In this document: positions 8,194 to 16,310 of the stretch, one piece after another
Numbering within the stretch: position 1 is the first letter of the stretch
How the letters are laid out: every line of letters starts with the position of its first letter
NCBI GenBank assembly: GCA_910585155.1
Contig: CAJUEC010000025.1
Span: 1-34,284, forward strand
Length of the DNA stretch: 34,284 bases
DNA from: an uncultured Oscillospiraceae bacterium
Lineage (GTDB): Bacteria > Bacillota > Clostridia > Oscillospirales > Oscillospiraceae
Direction of reading: 5' to 3'
Notes under the pieces: model-generated
Told to the model about the DNA's origin: nothing
Databases searched by the model: none
The model's input: only the letters and a program-made list of their open reading frames with translations
Made by a program: the position numbers and the translations under genes

Positions 8194-9636
8194 TCACACG
8201 ATGAGGAAGAACTTGACGAGGAACAGCGCGGAGATCACGTAGGTGAGCACGGACACGTCCTTGGCCTTGCCGGAGAACACCTTGATCACGGTGTAGGAGA
8301 TCAGGCCCAGGCCGATGGCGTGGCCGATGGAGCTGGAGATGGGCATGGAGATGAGCATCAGGGCCACAGGCACCATCTGGTCCATGTCGTCGAAGCTCAC
8401 GCTCTTCAGGCCCTGGAGCATCAGCACGCCCACGTAGATCAGGGCGGCGGAGGTGGCGGGGGCGGGGATGATGGCGGCGATGGGGGAGATGAACATGCAG
8501 GCCAGGAACAGCACGCCGCAGGTCAGGGCGGTGAGACCGGTGCGGCCGCCGGCCTCCACGCCGGAGGCGGACTCCACAAAGGTGGTGACGGTGGAGGTGC
8601 CGGTGCAGGCGCCGCAGACAGTGCCGACGGCGTCGGCCAGCAGGGCCTCCTTCATGTTGGGCATGTTGCCCTGCTTGTCCACCATGCCCGCCCGGGAGGC
8701 GGTGCCCACCAGGGTGCCGATGGTGTCGAACATGTCGATCATGCAGAAGGTGATCACCAGGGTGACCACAGTGAACCAGCCCAGCTTAAACAGGGTGGGG
8801 AAATCGAACTTGAAGAGCGTAGTCTGGGCCATATCGCCGAAGGGGGGCAGCCAGTTGGCGGTGGCCAGGGCCTCGAAGGGGTTGGTGGACAGGAAGACGA
8901 AGGAGCCGATCCAGTAGATCACGGAGGCGGCCAGCATCCCGATGAGCACCGCGCCCTTGATGCCCCTCTTGGACAGCAGGATGATGACGAACAGGCCGAT
9001 GAACATGGTGACCACGTACAGGACCATCTTGGGATAGAACTCGCCCATATTGGCCTGGGCGGCGCTGGGGGTCAGGGCGCCGAAGAAGTCCCGCATGACG
9101 TAATGCTCGGAGGCGGCGCCCACGCCGGCGTTGGAGCCGAAGCCGATGTTCATCAGCATCAGGCCGATGGCCGGGGCAATGCCCAGCCGGACGCCCAGGG
9201 GGATGGCGTCCACGATCTTCTCCCGGATGTTGAACACGGACAGGACGATAAATACGATGCCCTCAATGAGGATGATGCACAGCCCGGCCTGGAGACCGGC
9301 CAGATAGGAGCAACCGGCGGCGCCGGCGATCTGGGCGATCACGATGGCGAAGAACGAGTTCAGGCCCATGCCCGGGGCCAGGCAGAAGGGCTTGTTGGCC
9401 AGGAAGGCCATGCAGAACATGGCGATGGCGGAGGCCAGGCAGGTGGCCATAAACACGCCGTTCCACGCGGCCGCGCCGTCCGCGCCAAAGCCGCCGAAGG
9501 CGCCCTGGCCGAAGCCGACGATCAGGTTGGGGTTCAGGGCGATGATGTAGGCCATCGTCATGAACGTGGTGAGGCCGGCCACGATCTCGGTGCGCACCGT
9601 GGTGCCGTTCTCCTTCAGCTTAAAAATTTTTTCCAT
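8194..9636 (-). CDS. NCS2 family purine permease (AzgA/PbuG type)
   Basis: The 480-residue protein has the AzgA-type N-terminus: a soluble KLKENGTTVRTE segment, then VAGLTTFMTMAYI and LNPNL. About a dozen hydrophobic segments follow, with the GMGLNSFFA and GTLVGTASRAGM signature regions near 90 and 300. The subfamily imports guanine, hypoxanthine or adenine by proton symport. The purine riboswitch at 9728-9796 in its leader supports this directly, and its specificity base (C) favours guanine/hypoxanthine. Start ATG 9636 has GAGGGAG seven to eight bases upstream. The divergent gene at 9968 is a purine-type phosphoribosyltransferase, the next step in salvage. Which purine it prefers cannot be read from the sequence alone. 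Confidence 0.93.
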   Translation of the reverse strand: MEKIFKLKENGTTVRTEIVAGLTTFMTMAYIIALNPNLIVGFGQGAFGGFGADGAAAWNGVFMATCLASAIAMFCMAFLANKPFCLAPGMGLNSFFAIVIAQIAGAAGCSYLAGLQAGLCIILIEGIVFIVLSVFNIREKIVDAIPLGVRLGIAPAIGLMLMNIGFGSNAGVGAASEHYVMRDFFGALTPSAAQANMGEFYPKMVLYVVTMFIGLFVIILLSKRGIKGAVLIGMLAASVIYWIGSFVFLSTNPFEALATANWLPPFGDMAQTTLFKFDFPTLFKLGWFTVVTLVITFCMIDMFDTIGTLVGTASRAGMVDKQGNMPNMKEALLADAVGTVCGACTGTSTVTTFVESASGVEAGGRTGLTALTCGVLFLACMFISPIAAIIPAPATSAALIYVGVLMLQGLKSVSFDDMDQMVPVALMLISMPISSSIGHAIGLGLISYTVIKVFSGKAKDVSVLTYVISALFLVKFFLIV

Positions 9637-9681
9637 AGAAAAACTCCCTCTCCAGAATTTCCTTCGGTATGAGGGGGCGGG

Positions 9682-9716
9682 AAAAACAAAATCAGCCCGG
9701 AAATATTGCTTTCCGG
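9682..9716 (-). terminator. Riboswitch expression platform: intrinsic terminator
   Basis: Between the aptamer and the permease start, the minus strand has a 7-bp stem CCGGAAA/TTTCCGG (9697-9716, six-base loop) followed by two T runs (9682-9691). The P1 3' strand just upstream (UACCGAAA) can pair with UUUCCGG if one C is bulged, giving a plausible antiterminator. This predicts an OFF switch: ligand locks P1 and lets the terminator form. Confidence 0.7.
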
Positions 9717-9727
9717 ACCTGTTCTGT

Positions 9728-9796
9728 TTTCGGTAGCTGCCTAAATAGGTTGGGCCGTAGAAACTCGGGACCCATCTCGCCCCGAATATACCGAAA
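9728..9796 (-). promoter_or_regulatory. Purine riboswitch (guanine-type)
   Basis: On the minus strand a three-way junction can be drawn by hand. P1 is an 8-bp helix UUUCGGUA/UACCGAAA (9789-9796 with 9728-9735). P2 is 6 bp with loop GAGAUGG, one base from the xpt loop GAUAUGG. J2/3 contains the conserved UUUCUAC core. The P3 region has the same 20-base length as in xpt, with CC in its loop that can meet the GG of loop 2. The base before the closing U of P1, equivalent to position 74, is C, which reads guanine/hypoxanthine. P3 pairing is weak, with two mismatches. It sits about 13 bases after the predicted transcription start and ahead of a purine permease. Confidence 0.87.
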
Positions 9797-9815
9797 GATA
9801 TTGAGTTGCAGGAAA

Positions 9816-9844
9816 ATCATACCACAGCCGGCGGCGGAATTCCA
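9816..9844 (-). promoter_or_regulatory. Promoter of the riboswitch/permease transcript
   Basis: Minus strand: extended -10 TGGTATGAT (TATGAT at 9816-9821) and a weak -35 TGGAAT (9839-9844) with 17-base spacing. The predicted start near 9809 puts the aptamer at the 5' end of the mRNA. Confidence 0.6.
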
Positions 9845-9880
9845 CCGCTTTTTCTTTTTTTGGAAAAACTTCATTCAATT

Positions 9881-9909
9881 TTGACAAGAAGGATGGGAGA
9901 TAGTATAAT
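9881..9909 (+). promoter_or_regulatory. Perfect-consensus sigma-A promoter of the phosphoribosyltransferase gene
   Basis: TTGACA (9881-9886), 17 bases, TATAAT (9904-9909): a 12/12 match with ideal spacing. Predicted start near 9916, giving a leader of about 52 bases that contains one small GC-rich hairpin and no recognisable riboswitch. Together with the purine riboswitch elements it accounts for the 331-bp gap 9637-9967. Confidence 0.9.
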
Positions 9910-9967
9910 AGGGCTGGTATAAATAACAACGGGGCGGCTCCGCCGCTCCAACGGGAGATGATCGGTT

Positions 9968-10522
9968 ATGACCTATGAAATGCACGTGGCGGGCCTCACC
10001 CGCCGGCTGCCCCTGTGCCCCATCAGCGATACCCTGATGATCGGCGCCTTTGTGATCTTCGGCGATGTGGAGCTCACCTGCGCCTGCGCCCGGGAGCTTT
10101 TGCGGATTGCCCCGGAGTTCGACTACATGGTGGCCCCGGAGGCCAAGGCCATTCCCCTGGTCCACGAGATGGCCCGGCAGAGCGGCCGCAACGAGTATTT
10201 CCTGGTGCGCAAGAAGAAGAAGGCCTACATGAACGGCGTGTTCGAGGCGGTGGACCGCTCCATCACCACCGAGGGGGAGCAGAAGCTGTACATGGACGGG
10301 GCGGACGCGGCCAAGATCCGGGGCAGGCGCATCCTGATTCTGGACGACGTGATCTCCACCGGCGGCTCGCTGGCGGCGGTGGAGAGCCTGGTGGACCAGG
10401 CGGGAGGCCAGGTGGCCGGGCGGATGGCCATTCTGGCGGAGGGGGACGCCGCCAAGAGAAAGGATATTCTGTTCCTGGAGAGGCTGCCCCTGTTTGACGC
10501 GGAAGGGAAGCCCCTGGCGTGA
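9968..10522 (+). CDS. Purine-type phosphoribosyltransferase family protein
   Basis: This 184-residue type I phosphoribosyltransferase should transfer phosphoribosyl from PRPP to a base. The PRPP loop ILILDDVISTGGSL is at about residues 122-135, and the VAPEAKAIPLVHEMA segment near 58-72 resembles adenine/xanthine phosphoribosyltransferases (COG0503). Length matches Apt/Xpt. It lies divergent from a riboswitch-controlled purine permease, which supports salvage of the imported base, but the base cannot be told from sequence and a regulatory role is possible. The GGGAG before ATG 9968 has about ten bases of spacing. The gene overlaps comF by four bases and is driven by the consensus promoter at 9881. 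Confidence 0.8.
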   Translation: MTYEMHVAGLTRRLPLCPISDTLMIGAFVIFGDVELTCACARELLRIAPEFDYMVAPEAKAIPLVHEMARQSGRNEYFLVRKKKKAYMNGVFEAVDRSITTEGEQKLYMDGADAAKIRGRRILILDDVISTGGSLAAVESLVDQAGGQVAGRMAILAEGDAAKRKDILFLERLPLFDAEGKPLA

Positions 10523-11169
10523 GGGTGCTGTCCGCGCTGCTGGACCTGCTCTACCCGCCCAAGTGCCCCTTCTGCGGCCGAGTGCTGGAGCGGGGGGAGG
10601 AGGGCTGGTGCGCCCTGTGCCAGGAGGAGCTGCCCTGGACCGGGGAGGGGGAGGGCCGGGCGGTGGAGCTGTGCGACGGCTGCCTGTCCCCCCTGTGGTA
10701 CAGGGCGGGGGCCCGGGCGGGGGTGCACCGGCTGAAGTTCCGGGGCGGGGCGGTCCACGCCCGGCTGTTCGGCCTGCTGATGGCCCAGTGCCTCCAGGAC
10801 CGCTGGGCCCAGCCGGTGGACCAGATCACCTGGGTGCCCCTGCGCCCGTCCAGCAGGGCCCGCCGGGGCTACGACCAGGCGGAGCTGCTGGCCCGCCGGG
10901 TGGGGGAGCTGACCGGCCTGCCTGTGGCGGCGGCGCTGGAAAAGTGCCGGGACACCGGGGTCCAATCCCAGCTGCGGGAGGAGTCCGCCCGCCGGGCCAA
11001 CGTCCAGGGGGCCTATCGGGCGCTGCCGGGGGCGGAACTGGCGGGGAAGCGGCTGGTGCTGGTGGACGACGTGGTGACCAGCGGGGCTACCCTGTCCGAA
11101 TGCGCCGCCGCGCTGCGTGTGGCAGGGGCGGAGTCGGTGGCGGCCCTCACCCTGGCCCGGGCCAGATGA
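10519..11169 (+). CDS. comF: ComF family protein (zinc ribbon plus phosphoribosyltransferase fold)
   Basis: The 216-residue protein has the ComF layout: an N-terminal double zinc ribbon (CPFCGRVL near 17, CALC near 33, CDGC near 53), the KFRGG-type segment VHRLKFRGGAVHARLF, the PLRPSSRARRGYDQAELLA motif, and the PRPP-binding LVLVDDVVTSGATL near 178-191. ComF proteins are needed for inward DNA transport or repair during natural competence; many non-competent clostridia also carry one. Start GTG 10519 overlaps the preceding stop (GTGA), indicating translational coupling. Two adjacent proteins with PRPP loops are notable. The pair ends at the terminator at 11193. Confidence 0.9.
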   Translation: MRVLSALLDLLYPPKCPFCGRVLERGEEGWCALCQEELPWTGEGEGRAVELCDGCLSPLWYRAGARAGVHRLKFRGGAVHARLFGLLMAQCLQDRWAQPVDQITWVPLRPSSRARRGYDQAELLARRVGELTGLPVAAALEKCRDTGVQSQLREESARRANVQGAYRALPGAELAGKRLVLVDDVVTSGATLSECAAALRVAGAESVAALTLARAR

Positions 11170-11192
11170 AGGCGGGGCCGGCGCCGGTGGAC

Positions 11193-11227
11193 AAAAAAAC
11201 AGCGCTCCGAATCGGAGCGCTGTTTTT
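11193..11227. terminator. Bidirectional terminator between comF and rpsU
   Basis: A 16-bp inverted repeat (11195-11210 with 11212-11227) has a GC core, an A tract on the left and a T tract on the right, between convergent genes. Confidence 0.92.
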
Positions 11228-11231
11228 GCGC

Positions 11232-11417
11232 TTAATAGAACTTCTTGCTGCGGTTCTTGCGGGCCGCCTCGCTCTTCTTGCGGCGCTTGACGCTGGGGCT
11301 GTCGTAGTACTCGCGCTTGCGCACCTCGGCCAGCACGCCGGACTTGGCGCAGCTGCGTTTGAAGCGCTTCAGTGCGTTCTCCAGAGACTCGCCCTCGCGG
11401 ACATGAACTTCGGACAT
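11232..11417 (-). CDS. rpsU: 30S ribosomal protein S21
   Basis: The 61-residue very basic protein has the S21 signature: VREGESLENALKRFKR at the N-terminus, then REYYDSPSVKRRKKSEAARK. S21 sits at the anti-Shine-Dalgarno end of 16S rRNA on the 30S subunit and assists initiation. A strong GGAGGGAGGG lies eight bases before ATG 11417, and a perfect-consensus promoter is 79 bases upstream, fitting high expression. It appears monocistronic, with the bidirectional terminator directly after its stop. Confidence 0.98.
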   Translation of the reverse strand: MSEVHVREGESLENALKRFKRSCAKSGVLAEVRKREYYDSPSVKRRKKSEAARKNRSKKFY

Positions 11418-11495
11418 CTATATTTCCCTCCCTCCGAGGCATCCGGCTGATTCCAGGATGCTTTAAGGGCCACTGTCGATGGCTTTAACAGTTCT

Positions 11496-11524
11496 ATTAT
11501 ATGTGAAAAAGCCTCGCTTGTCAA
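11496..11524 (-). promoter_or_regulatory. Perfect-consensus sigma-A promoter of rpsU
   Basis: Minus strand: TTGACA (11519-11524), 17 bases, TATAAT (11496-11501), a 12/12 match. Predicted start near 11489, giving a leader of about 70 bases. Confidence 0.92.
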
Positions 11525-11578
11525 CTGCAAAATATAAAGGATTTTAAGCACGGAAACGCAGGCTCTGATTTTCAAAAA

Positions 11579-12013
11579 TCATGGCAGGCTCAGCCGCATA
11601 AAGACATATCCATCTTCAATACTGTCTGAAAGCGTGAACCCCAGCTTGCTCCAGAAGCTTTGCGCGGCCGTGTGCTCCAACGCCACAGGGACAGAGACCC
11701 TGCGTGCTCCATAGCTGTTTCGCAGACAGTCAATGCAGGCTTTTGCCGCCTGCGTCCCCAGCCCCTTTTTTTGAAACGCGCAGTCGATCAGGAAATTGAT
11801 GATCTGGGGATTCTCTTCTCCCACATACATTGAGACAAAGCCGACCATTGTCTCGTCATCATAAATTGCGAATGGTTTGATGTCTGGCCCATAGACCCAT
11901 GCCTCCGCCAGAGAATAGGTGACGGAATCCACAAAAGCTTCCTTTTCCACAGGGGCCTTCAGGTCGAAACACTGTTTATAATTGTCTTCGTCGATTGCCC
12001 GCAATGTGATCAA
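11579..12013 (-). CDS. GNAT family N-acetyltransferase
   Basis: The 144-residue protein has the GNAT fold pattern: an N-terminal TLRAIDEDNYKQC strand-helix, a central GFVSMYVGEENPQIINFLID beta-hairpin, the acetyl-CoA loop QKKGLGTQAAKA near 82-93, and a C-terminal AAQSFWSKLGF motif. It resembles the spermine/spermidine (BltD/PaiA-like) acetyltransferases, but the acceptor cannot be told. Start is TTG 12013, with GGGGAGG eight bases upstream; the ATG four bases earlier is out of frame. Its base composition is clearly AT-richer than its neighbours and its codon use differs, suggesting horizontal acquisition. It has no clear promoter; the structured block 12014-12209 precedes it. Confidence 0.88.
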   Translation of the reverse strand: MITLRAIDEDNYKQCFDLKAPVEKEAFVDSVTYSLAEAWVYGPDIKPFAIYDDETMVGFVSMYVGEENPQIINFLIDCAFQKKGLGTQAAKACIDCLRNSYGARRVSVPVALEHTAAQSFWSKLGFTLSDSIEDGYVFMRLSLP

Positions 12014-12209
12014 CCATGCCGCCTCCCCTGCCGCTCATCTCCGCCGGGCCGTTGTGGGCAACGCGCCTGCGCTCATACCTCCTTGTCACGCTCGCGCTGG
12101 GCGTGCTTTCCCCGACGGCTTCTCTCCGTCTCGGACAAAACCCAGTCCCACCGCGTGGGCCTTGGGCTTTTGCCCTCGCTTCGGTCCATCCGCCGGGGCA
12201 CGCCTGCGC
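12014..12209 (-). other. Non-coding GC-rich block with several hairpins
   Basis: Between leuS and the acetyltransferase no gene is supported. Short perfect hairpins occur at 12114-12128 (GACGG/CCGTC), 12145-12157 (CCCAC/GTGGG) and 12162-12173 (GGGC/GCCC). On the minus strand the string GCGCAGGCG occurs near both ends of the block, about 140 bases apart. It may be an intergenic repeat element or a structured RNA. It also supplies the Shine-Dalgarno of the acetyltransferase gene. Confidence 0.4.
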
Positions 12210-14633
12210 TTACGCTTCCGGCTTCACAATCAGATTCACCAGCCGCTTGGGCACCACAATGGTCTTGACCAGGGCCATGCCGTCGGTGAACTTCTGCACT
12301 TTGGGGTCGGCCTGGGCGGCGGCCACGATGGCCTCGTTGTCCGCGTCCGCCGGGACGATGATGTTGGCGCGCACCTTGCCGTTCACCTGCACCGCCATCT
12401 GGATGGAGTCCGCCACGGTTTTGCTCTCGTCGTAGGCGGGCCAGCTCTGCTGGCACACGAAGCCCGCGCCGCCCAGCTGCTCCCAAAGCTCCTCCGCCGC
12501 GTGGGGAGCGAAGGGGGACAGCAGGGTGAGGAGGGTTTTCATGTCCCCCCGGGAGCAGCCGTTTTTCTGGAAGTCGCCCACCAGGGTCATCATGGCGGCG
12601 ATGGCGGTGTTGAACTTCATTGACTCGATATCGTCCGCCACCTTCTTGATGGTCTTGTGGATGGCGGCCTCGTTGGCCTTCGTGTACTCCGGGCTGTCGG
12701 TGCAGCTCTCCGCCAGATTCCACACCTTGTCCAAGAAGCGCTTGCAGCCCTTCACCGCGTTGTCCGACCAGATGGCGGCCTGCTCGAAGTCGCCGATGAA
12801 CATGATATACAGCCGCAGGGTGTCCGCGCCGTAGGCCTTCACGATGTCGTCCGGGTTGACCACGTTGCCCCGGGACTTGGACATTTTCTCCCCGCCCTCG
12901 CCCAGGATCATGCCGTGGCTGGTGCGCTTCTGGTAGGGCTCCTTGGTGGGCACCACCCCCAGGTCGTAGAGGAACTTGTGCCAGAACCGGGAGTAGAGCA
13001 GGTGGAGGGTGGTGTGCTCCATGCCGCCGTTGTACCAGTCCACCGGGGACCAGTAGTTCAGCGCCTCCTTGGAGGCCAGGGCCTGGCCGTTGTGGGGGTC
13101 CATATACCGCAGGAAGTACCAGGAGGAGCCCGCCCACTGGGGCATGGTGTCCGTCTCCCGCTTGGCGGGCCCGCCGCAGCAGGGGCAGGTGGTGTTCACC
13201 CAGTCGGTCATCTTAGACAGGGGAGACTCGCCGTCGTCGGTGGGCTCGTAGCTCTCCACGTCGGGCAGCAGCAGGGGCAGCTCGCTTTCGGGCAGGGGCA
13301 CCCAGCCGCACTTTTCGCAGTTCACCATGGGGATGGGCTCGCCCCAGTAGCGCTGGCGGGAGAACACCCAGTCCCGGAGCTTGTAGTTCACCTTGGCGGA
13401 GCCAATGCCCTTTTCCTCCAGCCACCTGGTGACGGCGGGAATGGCGTCCTTGACGGTGAGGCCGTTGAGGAAGTCGGAGTTGACCATAATGCCCGTCTCA
13501 TCCTTGGCGGTGAAGGCGGCCTTCTGCACGTCCTCACCGCCGGACACCACCTCGATGATCTCACAGCCGAACTTCTTGGCGAACTCCCAGTCCCGGTCGT
13601 CGTGGGCGGGGACGGCCATGATGGCCCCGGTGCCGTAGGTGGACAGCACATAGTCGGAGATGAAAATGGGGACCTCCCGGCCGTTGACGGGGTTCAGGCC
13701 CCGCACGCCGTCCAGCTTTACGCCGGTCTTCTCCTTGTTCAGCTCGGTGCGCTCCAGGTCGGACTTGGCGGCGGCGGCCTTCTGATAAGCCCGTACCTCA
13801 TCCCCGTTGGCCAGCCTGTCCCCCTCCAGCCAGCTCTTCACCAGCTCGTGTTCCGGGGAGAGCACCATGTAGGTGGCGCCGAACAGGGTGTCGGGCCGGG
13901 TGGTAAACACGATGATGTCGTCCCCGGCGGTGGACTTAAAGGTGACCTCCGCGCCGGTGGAGCGGCCGATCCAGTTGCGCTGCTGAATCTTCACCCGCTC
14001 GATGAAGTCCACGTCGTCCAGATCATCGATGAGCCGCTGGGCGTACTGGGTGATTTTGAGCATCCACTGGGACTTCTCCTTGCGGACTACGGGGGCGCCG
14101 CACCGCTCGCAGACCCCCTCCACCACCTCCTCATTGGCCAGCACGCACTTGCAGGAGGTGCACCAGTTCACCGGCATGGTGGCCTTGTAGGCCAGCCCCT
14201 TCTTGAACAGCTGGAGGAAGATCCACTGGGTCCACCTGTAGTAATCGGGGTCGGTGGTGTCCACCACCCGGTCCCAGTCGAAGCCGTAGCCCAGCATCTT
14301 CAGCTGCCGGGTGAAGTTCTCGATGTTCTGTTTGGTGACGGCGGCGGGGTGGACGTGGTTTTTGATGGCGTAGTTCTCCGTGGGCAGGCCGAAGGCGTCA
14401 AAGCCGATGGGGTAGAGCACATTGTACCCGTCCATCCGCTTTTTCCGGGTGACGATGTCCATGGCGGTGAAGGGCCGGGGATGGCCCACGTGGAGCCCCT
14501 GGCCGGAGGGGTAGGGGAACTCGATGAGGCCGTAGAACTTGGGCTTATCGCTGTGGTCGGAGGCGGTGTAGACCTTGGCCTCCTCCCAGCGCTTCTGCCA
14601 TTTGGGCTCAATGGCGGCGAAATCGTACTTCAA
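12210..14633 (-). CDS. leuS: Leucine--tRNA ligase
   Basis: The class I synthetase charges tRNA-Leu with leucine. The HIGH motif appears as HVGHP (residues 48-52 after FPYPSGQGL) and the KMSKS motif as KMSKSRGN near 580. The CP1 editing domain carries TRPDTLFGATYMVLSPEH with its threonine-rich site, and zinc-type CxxC pairs (WCTSCKC, CERCG) lie near 160-180. The 807-residue length is normal. I chose TTG 14633: AAGGGAG is eight bases upstream and the product begins MKYDFAAIE like other LeuRS. The GTG at 14642 abuts the Shine-Dalgarno. A good promoter lies at 14675-14703. The short leader leaves no room for a T-box, which is common before leuS in Firmicutes. Confidence 0.98.
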   Translation of the reverse strand: MKYDFAAIEPKWQKRWEEAKVYTASDHSDKPKFYGLIEFPYPSGQGLHVGHPRPFTAMDIVTRKKRMDGYNVLYPIGFDAFGLPTENYAIKNHVHPAAVTKQNIENFTRQLKMLGYGFDWDRVVDTTDPDYYRWTQWIFLQLFKKGLAYKATMPVNWCTSCKCVLANEEVVEGVCERCGAPVVRKEKSQWMLKITQYAQRLIDDLDDVDFIERVKIQQRNWIGRSTGAEVTFKSTAGDDIIVFTTRPDTLFGATYMVLSPEHELVKSWLEGDRLANGDEVRAYQKAAAAKSDLERTELNKEKTGVKLDGVRGLNPVNGREVPIFISDYVLSTYGTGAIMAVPAHDDRDWEFAKKFGCEIIEVVSGGEDVQKAAFTAKDETGIMVNSDFLNGLTVKDAIPAVTRWLEEKGIGSAKVNYKLRDWVFSRQRYWGEPIPMVNCEKCGWVPLPESELPLLLPDVESYEPTDDGESPLSKMTDWVNTTCPCCGGPAKRETDTMPQWAGSSWYFLRYMDPHNGQALASKEALNYWSPVDWYNGGMEHTTLHLLYSRFWHKFLYDLGVVPTKEPYQKRTSHGMILGEGGEKMSKSRGNVVNPDDIVKAYGADTLRLYIMFIGDFEQAAIWSDNAVKGCKRFLDKVWNLAESCTDSPEYTKANEAAIHKTIKKVADDIESMKFNTAIAAMMTLVGDFQKNGCSRGDMKTLLTLLSPFAPHAAEELWEQLGGAGFVCQQSWPAYDESKTVADSIQMAVQVNGKVRANIIVPADADNEAIVAAAQADPKVQKFTDGMALVKTIVVPKRLVNLIVKPEA

Positions 14634-14674
14634 AGCAGACACTCCCTTGGGTGTTATTTGGTTTAAGTCAAAAC

Positions 14675-14703
14675 ATTATATAGGAAAACTGCCGGGATTG
14701 CAA
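14675..14703 (-). promoter_or_regulatory. Sigma-A promoter of leuS
   Basis: Minus strand: TTGCAA (14698-14703), 17 bases, TATAAT (14675-14680). Predicted start near 14668, so the leader is only about 35 bases. Confidence 0.8.
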
Positions 14704-14715
14704 GGCCCTGGCGGG

Positions 14716-14751
14716 AAAAAACGGGGCCGCCCGAGGGTTTCGGACGGCCCC
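14716..14751 (-). terminator. Intrinsic terminator of the hydrogenase gene
   Basis: Minus strand: a 12-bp stem with GGGGCCG at its base (14723-14751) followed by six T (14716-14721), just past the hydrogenase stop at 14768. Confidence 0.93.
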
Positions 14752-14767
14752 GCTCCATGTTGTCTGG

Positions 14768-16249
14768 TTACACCCGGTTCTTCTCCACCGCGCCGCCGGG
14801 CTTCTGCTCGCTGGTGGTCTCCGCCATGCCGCCGGCGTAATTGACGGCCTCGCTGATGGTGCGCTCCCCGGCCTGCTTGGCGTGCTTGCCCACCTCGGCC
14901 TTGTTCTTGGGGCTGCGCATGATGACGGCGGGGCCCTGGACACAGCCGCCCTGACAGGCCATGCCCTCGATAAAGTTCTCGGGCAGCAGGCCCTTGGACA
15001 TCTTCAGCAGGGCGATCCTGCACTCCTCAATGCCGGAGCAGGGCAGGGTGCGGGCCTCCACGGTGCTGCCCATCTCCTTCAGGCCCTGGGCCACCGCCGC
15101 CGCCACGCCGCCGCTGGCGGCAAAGCTGCGGCCATAGCCGCTGGCGTGGTCCAGGGGGGCCTCGGGCATCTTGGTCACGTCGATGTCCTTGGCGGCCATC
15201 ATGGCGTACAGCTCCTCAAAGGTGACCACCAGGTCCACGGAGGAGCGGGTGCGGCCCAGATGGAACTCCCGCTTCTTGGCCACGCAGGGGCCGATGAACA
15301 CCACCCGGGCCAGGGGGTCCCGGTCCTTGATGTAGCGGCCCAGCATGATCATGGGGGAGGGGGTGGTGGACACCAGGGGGATCTGGTCGGGCATATGCCG
15401 CTCCACAAAGGCCACATAGGCCGGACAGCAGGAGGAGGTCATGGGCTCGCCGCCCCGCTCGTCAAACTCGGCGGCCTCCGCCTTGGCGGTGAGGTCGGCC
15501 CCCAGGGCCACCTCCGCCACGTCGTAGAAGCCCATCTCCTTCAGCGCCGAGGCCATCTGGCCGGGGGTGCAGCCGAACTGGCCCACGAAGGCGGGGGCCA
15601 GGATGGCGTACACGTGCAGGCCCCACTTGTCCGCGCCCATGAGCATCTGGATGACGTCCACAATGTAGGATTTGTCCATGATGGCGCCGAAGGGGCACTG
15701 CACCACGCACTCGCCGCAGGAGATGCACTTGCTGGCGTCGATGCTGGCCTTGCGGTCCTCGCCCATGGAGATGGCCTTCACGGGGCAGCCCCGCTCACAG
15801 GGGCGCATATTCTTGGTGATGGCGCCGTAGGGGCAGGCGGCCACGCACTTGCCGCACAGCACGCACTTGGAGTGGTCGATGACAGAGCGGTGGTTTTCAA
15901 TGCGGATGGCCCCCTTGGGGCAGGCCTCCATGCAGCGGTGGGCGATGCAGCCCCGGCAGCTGGGGCCCACGCTGATCTCGGTGACGGGGCACTCGTCGCA
16001 GGCGATGGGCAGCACCTCCACCAGGTTGGGGTTGGCCCGGTCGCCCCCCATGGCCATCTTCACCCGGCTGCCCACAATGGCCCGCTCCTTATAGATGCAG
16101 CAGCGCATCTGGGCCTCGGGGCCGGGGATGATCTCCTCAGGGATATTCAGCAGGTCATTGCCCTGGAGCTTGTCGTTCCAGGCCAGACGGGCCACGGCGG
16201 TAAGTACCTTGTCCTTCAGCTCCTGGACAGAAGTTTCGTAATGGCGCAT
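14768..16249 (-). CDS. Monomeric [FeFe] hydrogenase with multiple 4Fe-4S clusters
   Basis: The 493-residue protein reduces protons or oxidises hydrogen with ferredoxin-type electrons. The N-terminal third carries many CxxCxxCxxxCP-type cluster motifs (near 105-130, 139-150, 185-196). The H-cluster domain has L1 TSSCCPAY, L2 GPCVAKK and L3 MACQGGCVQGPA, supplying all four ligand cysteines and the tandem Cys used for proton transfer. Compared with the CpI-type forms, L1 has Tyr for Trp, L2 is GPC rather than MPC, and L3 ends GPA. These variants fit the group B clostridial enzymes; a group C or D sensory form is less likely because no PAS or kinase part is present. AAAGGAGG precedes ATG 16249. 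It appears monocistronic, with its own promoter and terminator. It needs HydEFG maturases, which are not in this window. Confidence 0.88.
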   Translation of the reverse strand: MRHYETSVQELKDKVLTAVARLAWNDKLQGNDLLNIPEEIIPGPEAQMRCCIYKERAIVGSRVKMAMGGDRANPNLVEVLPIACDECPVTEISVGPSCRGCIAHRCMEACPKGAIRIENHRSVIDHSKCVLCGKCVAACPYGAITKNMRPCERGCPVKAISMGEDRKASIDASKCISCGECVVQCPFGAIMDKSYIVDVIQMLMGADKWGLHVYAILAPAFVGQFGCTPGQMASALKEMGFYDVAEVALGADLTAKAEAAEFDERGGEPMTSSCCPAYVAFVERHMPDQIPLVSTTPSPMIMLGRYIKDRDPLARVVFIGPCVAKKREFHLGRTRSSVDLVVTFEELYAMMAAKDIDVTKMPEAPLDHASGYGRSFAASGGVAAAVAQGLKEMGSTVEARTLPCSGIEECRIALLKMSKGLLPENFIEGMACQGGCVQGPAVIMRSPKNKAEVGKHAKQAGERTISEAVNYAGGMAETTSEQKPGGAVEKNRV

Positions 16250-16310
16250 GGCGGCTCCTCCTTTGCTCTATTCAAAAATATGTTAAAAAAATGTCGATGA
16301 CGCATTTTGA

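Noticed and set aside
14634..14767. T-box riboswitch upstream of leuS
   Set aside because: The promoter lies only about 40 bases before the start codon, so there is no room for a specifier stem or antiterminator.
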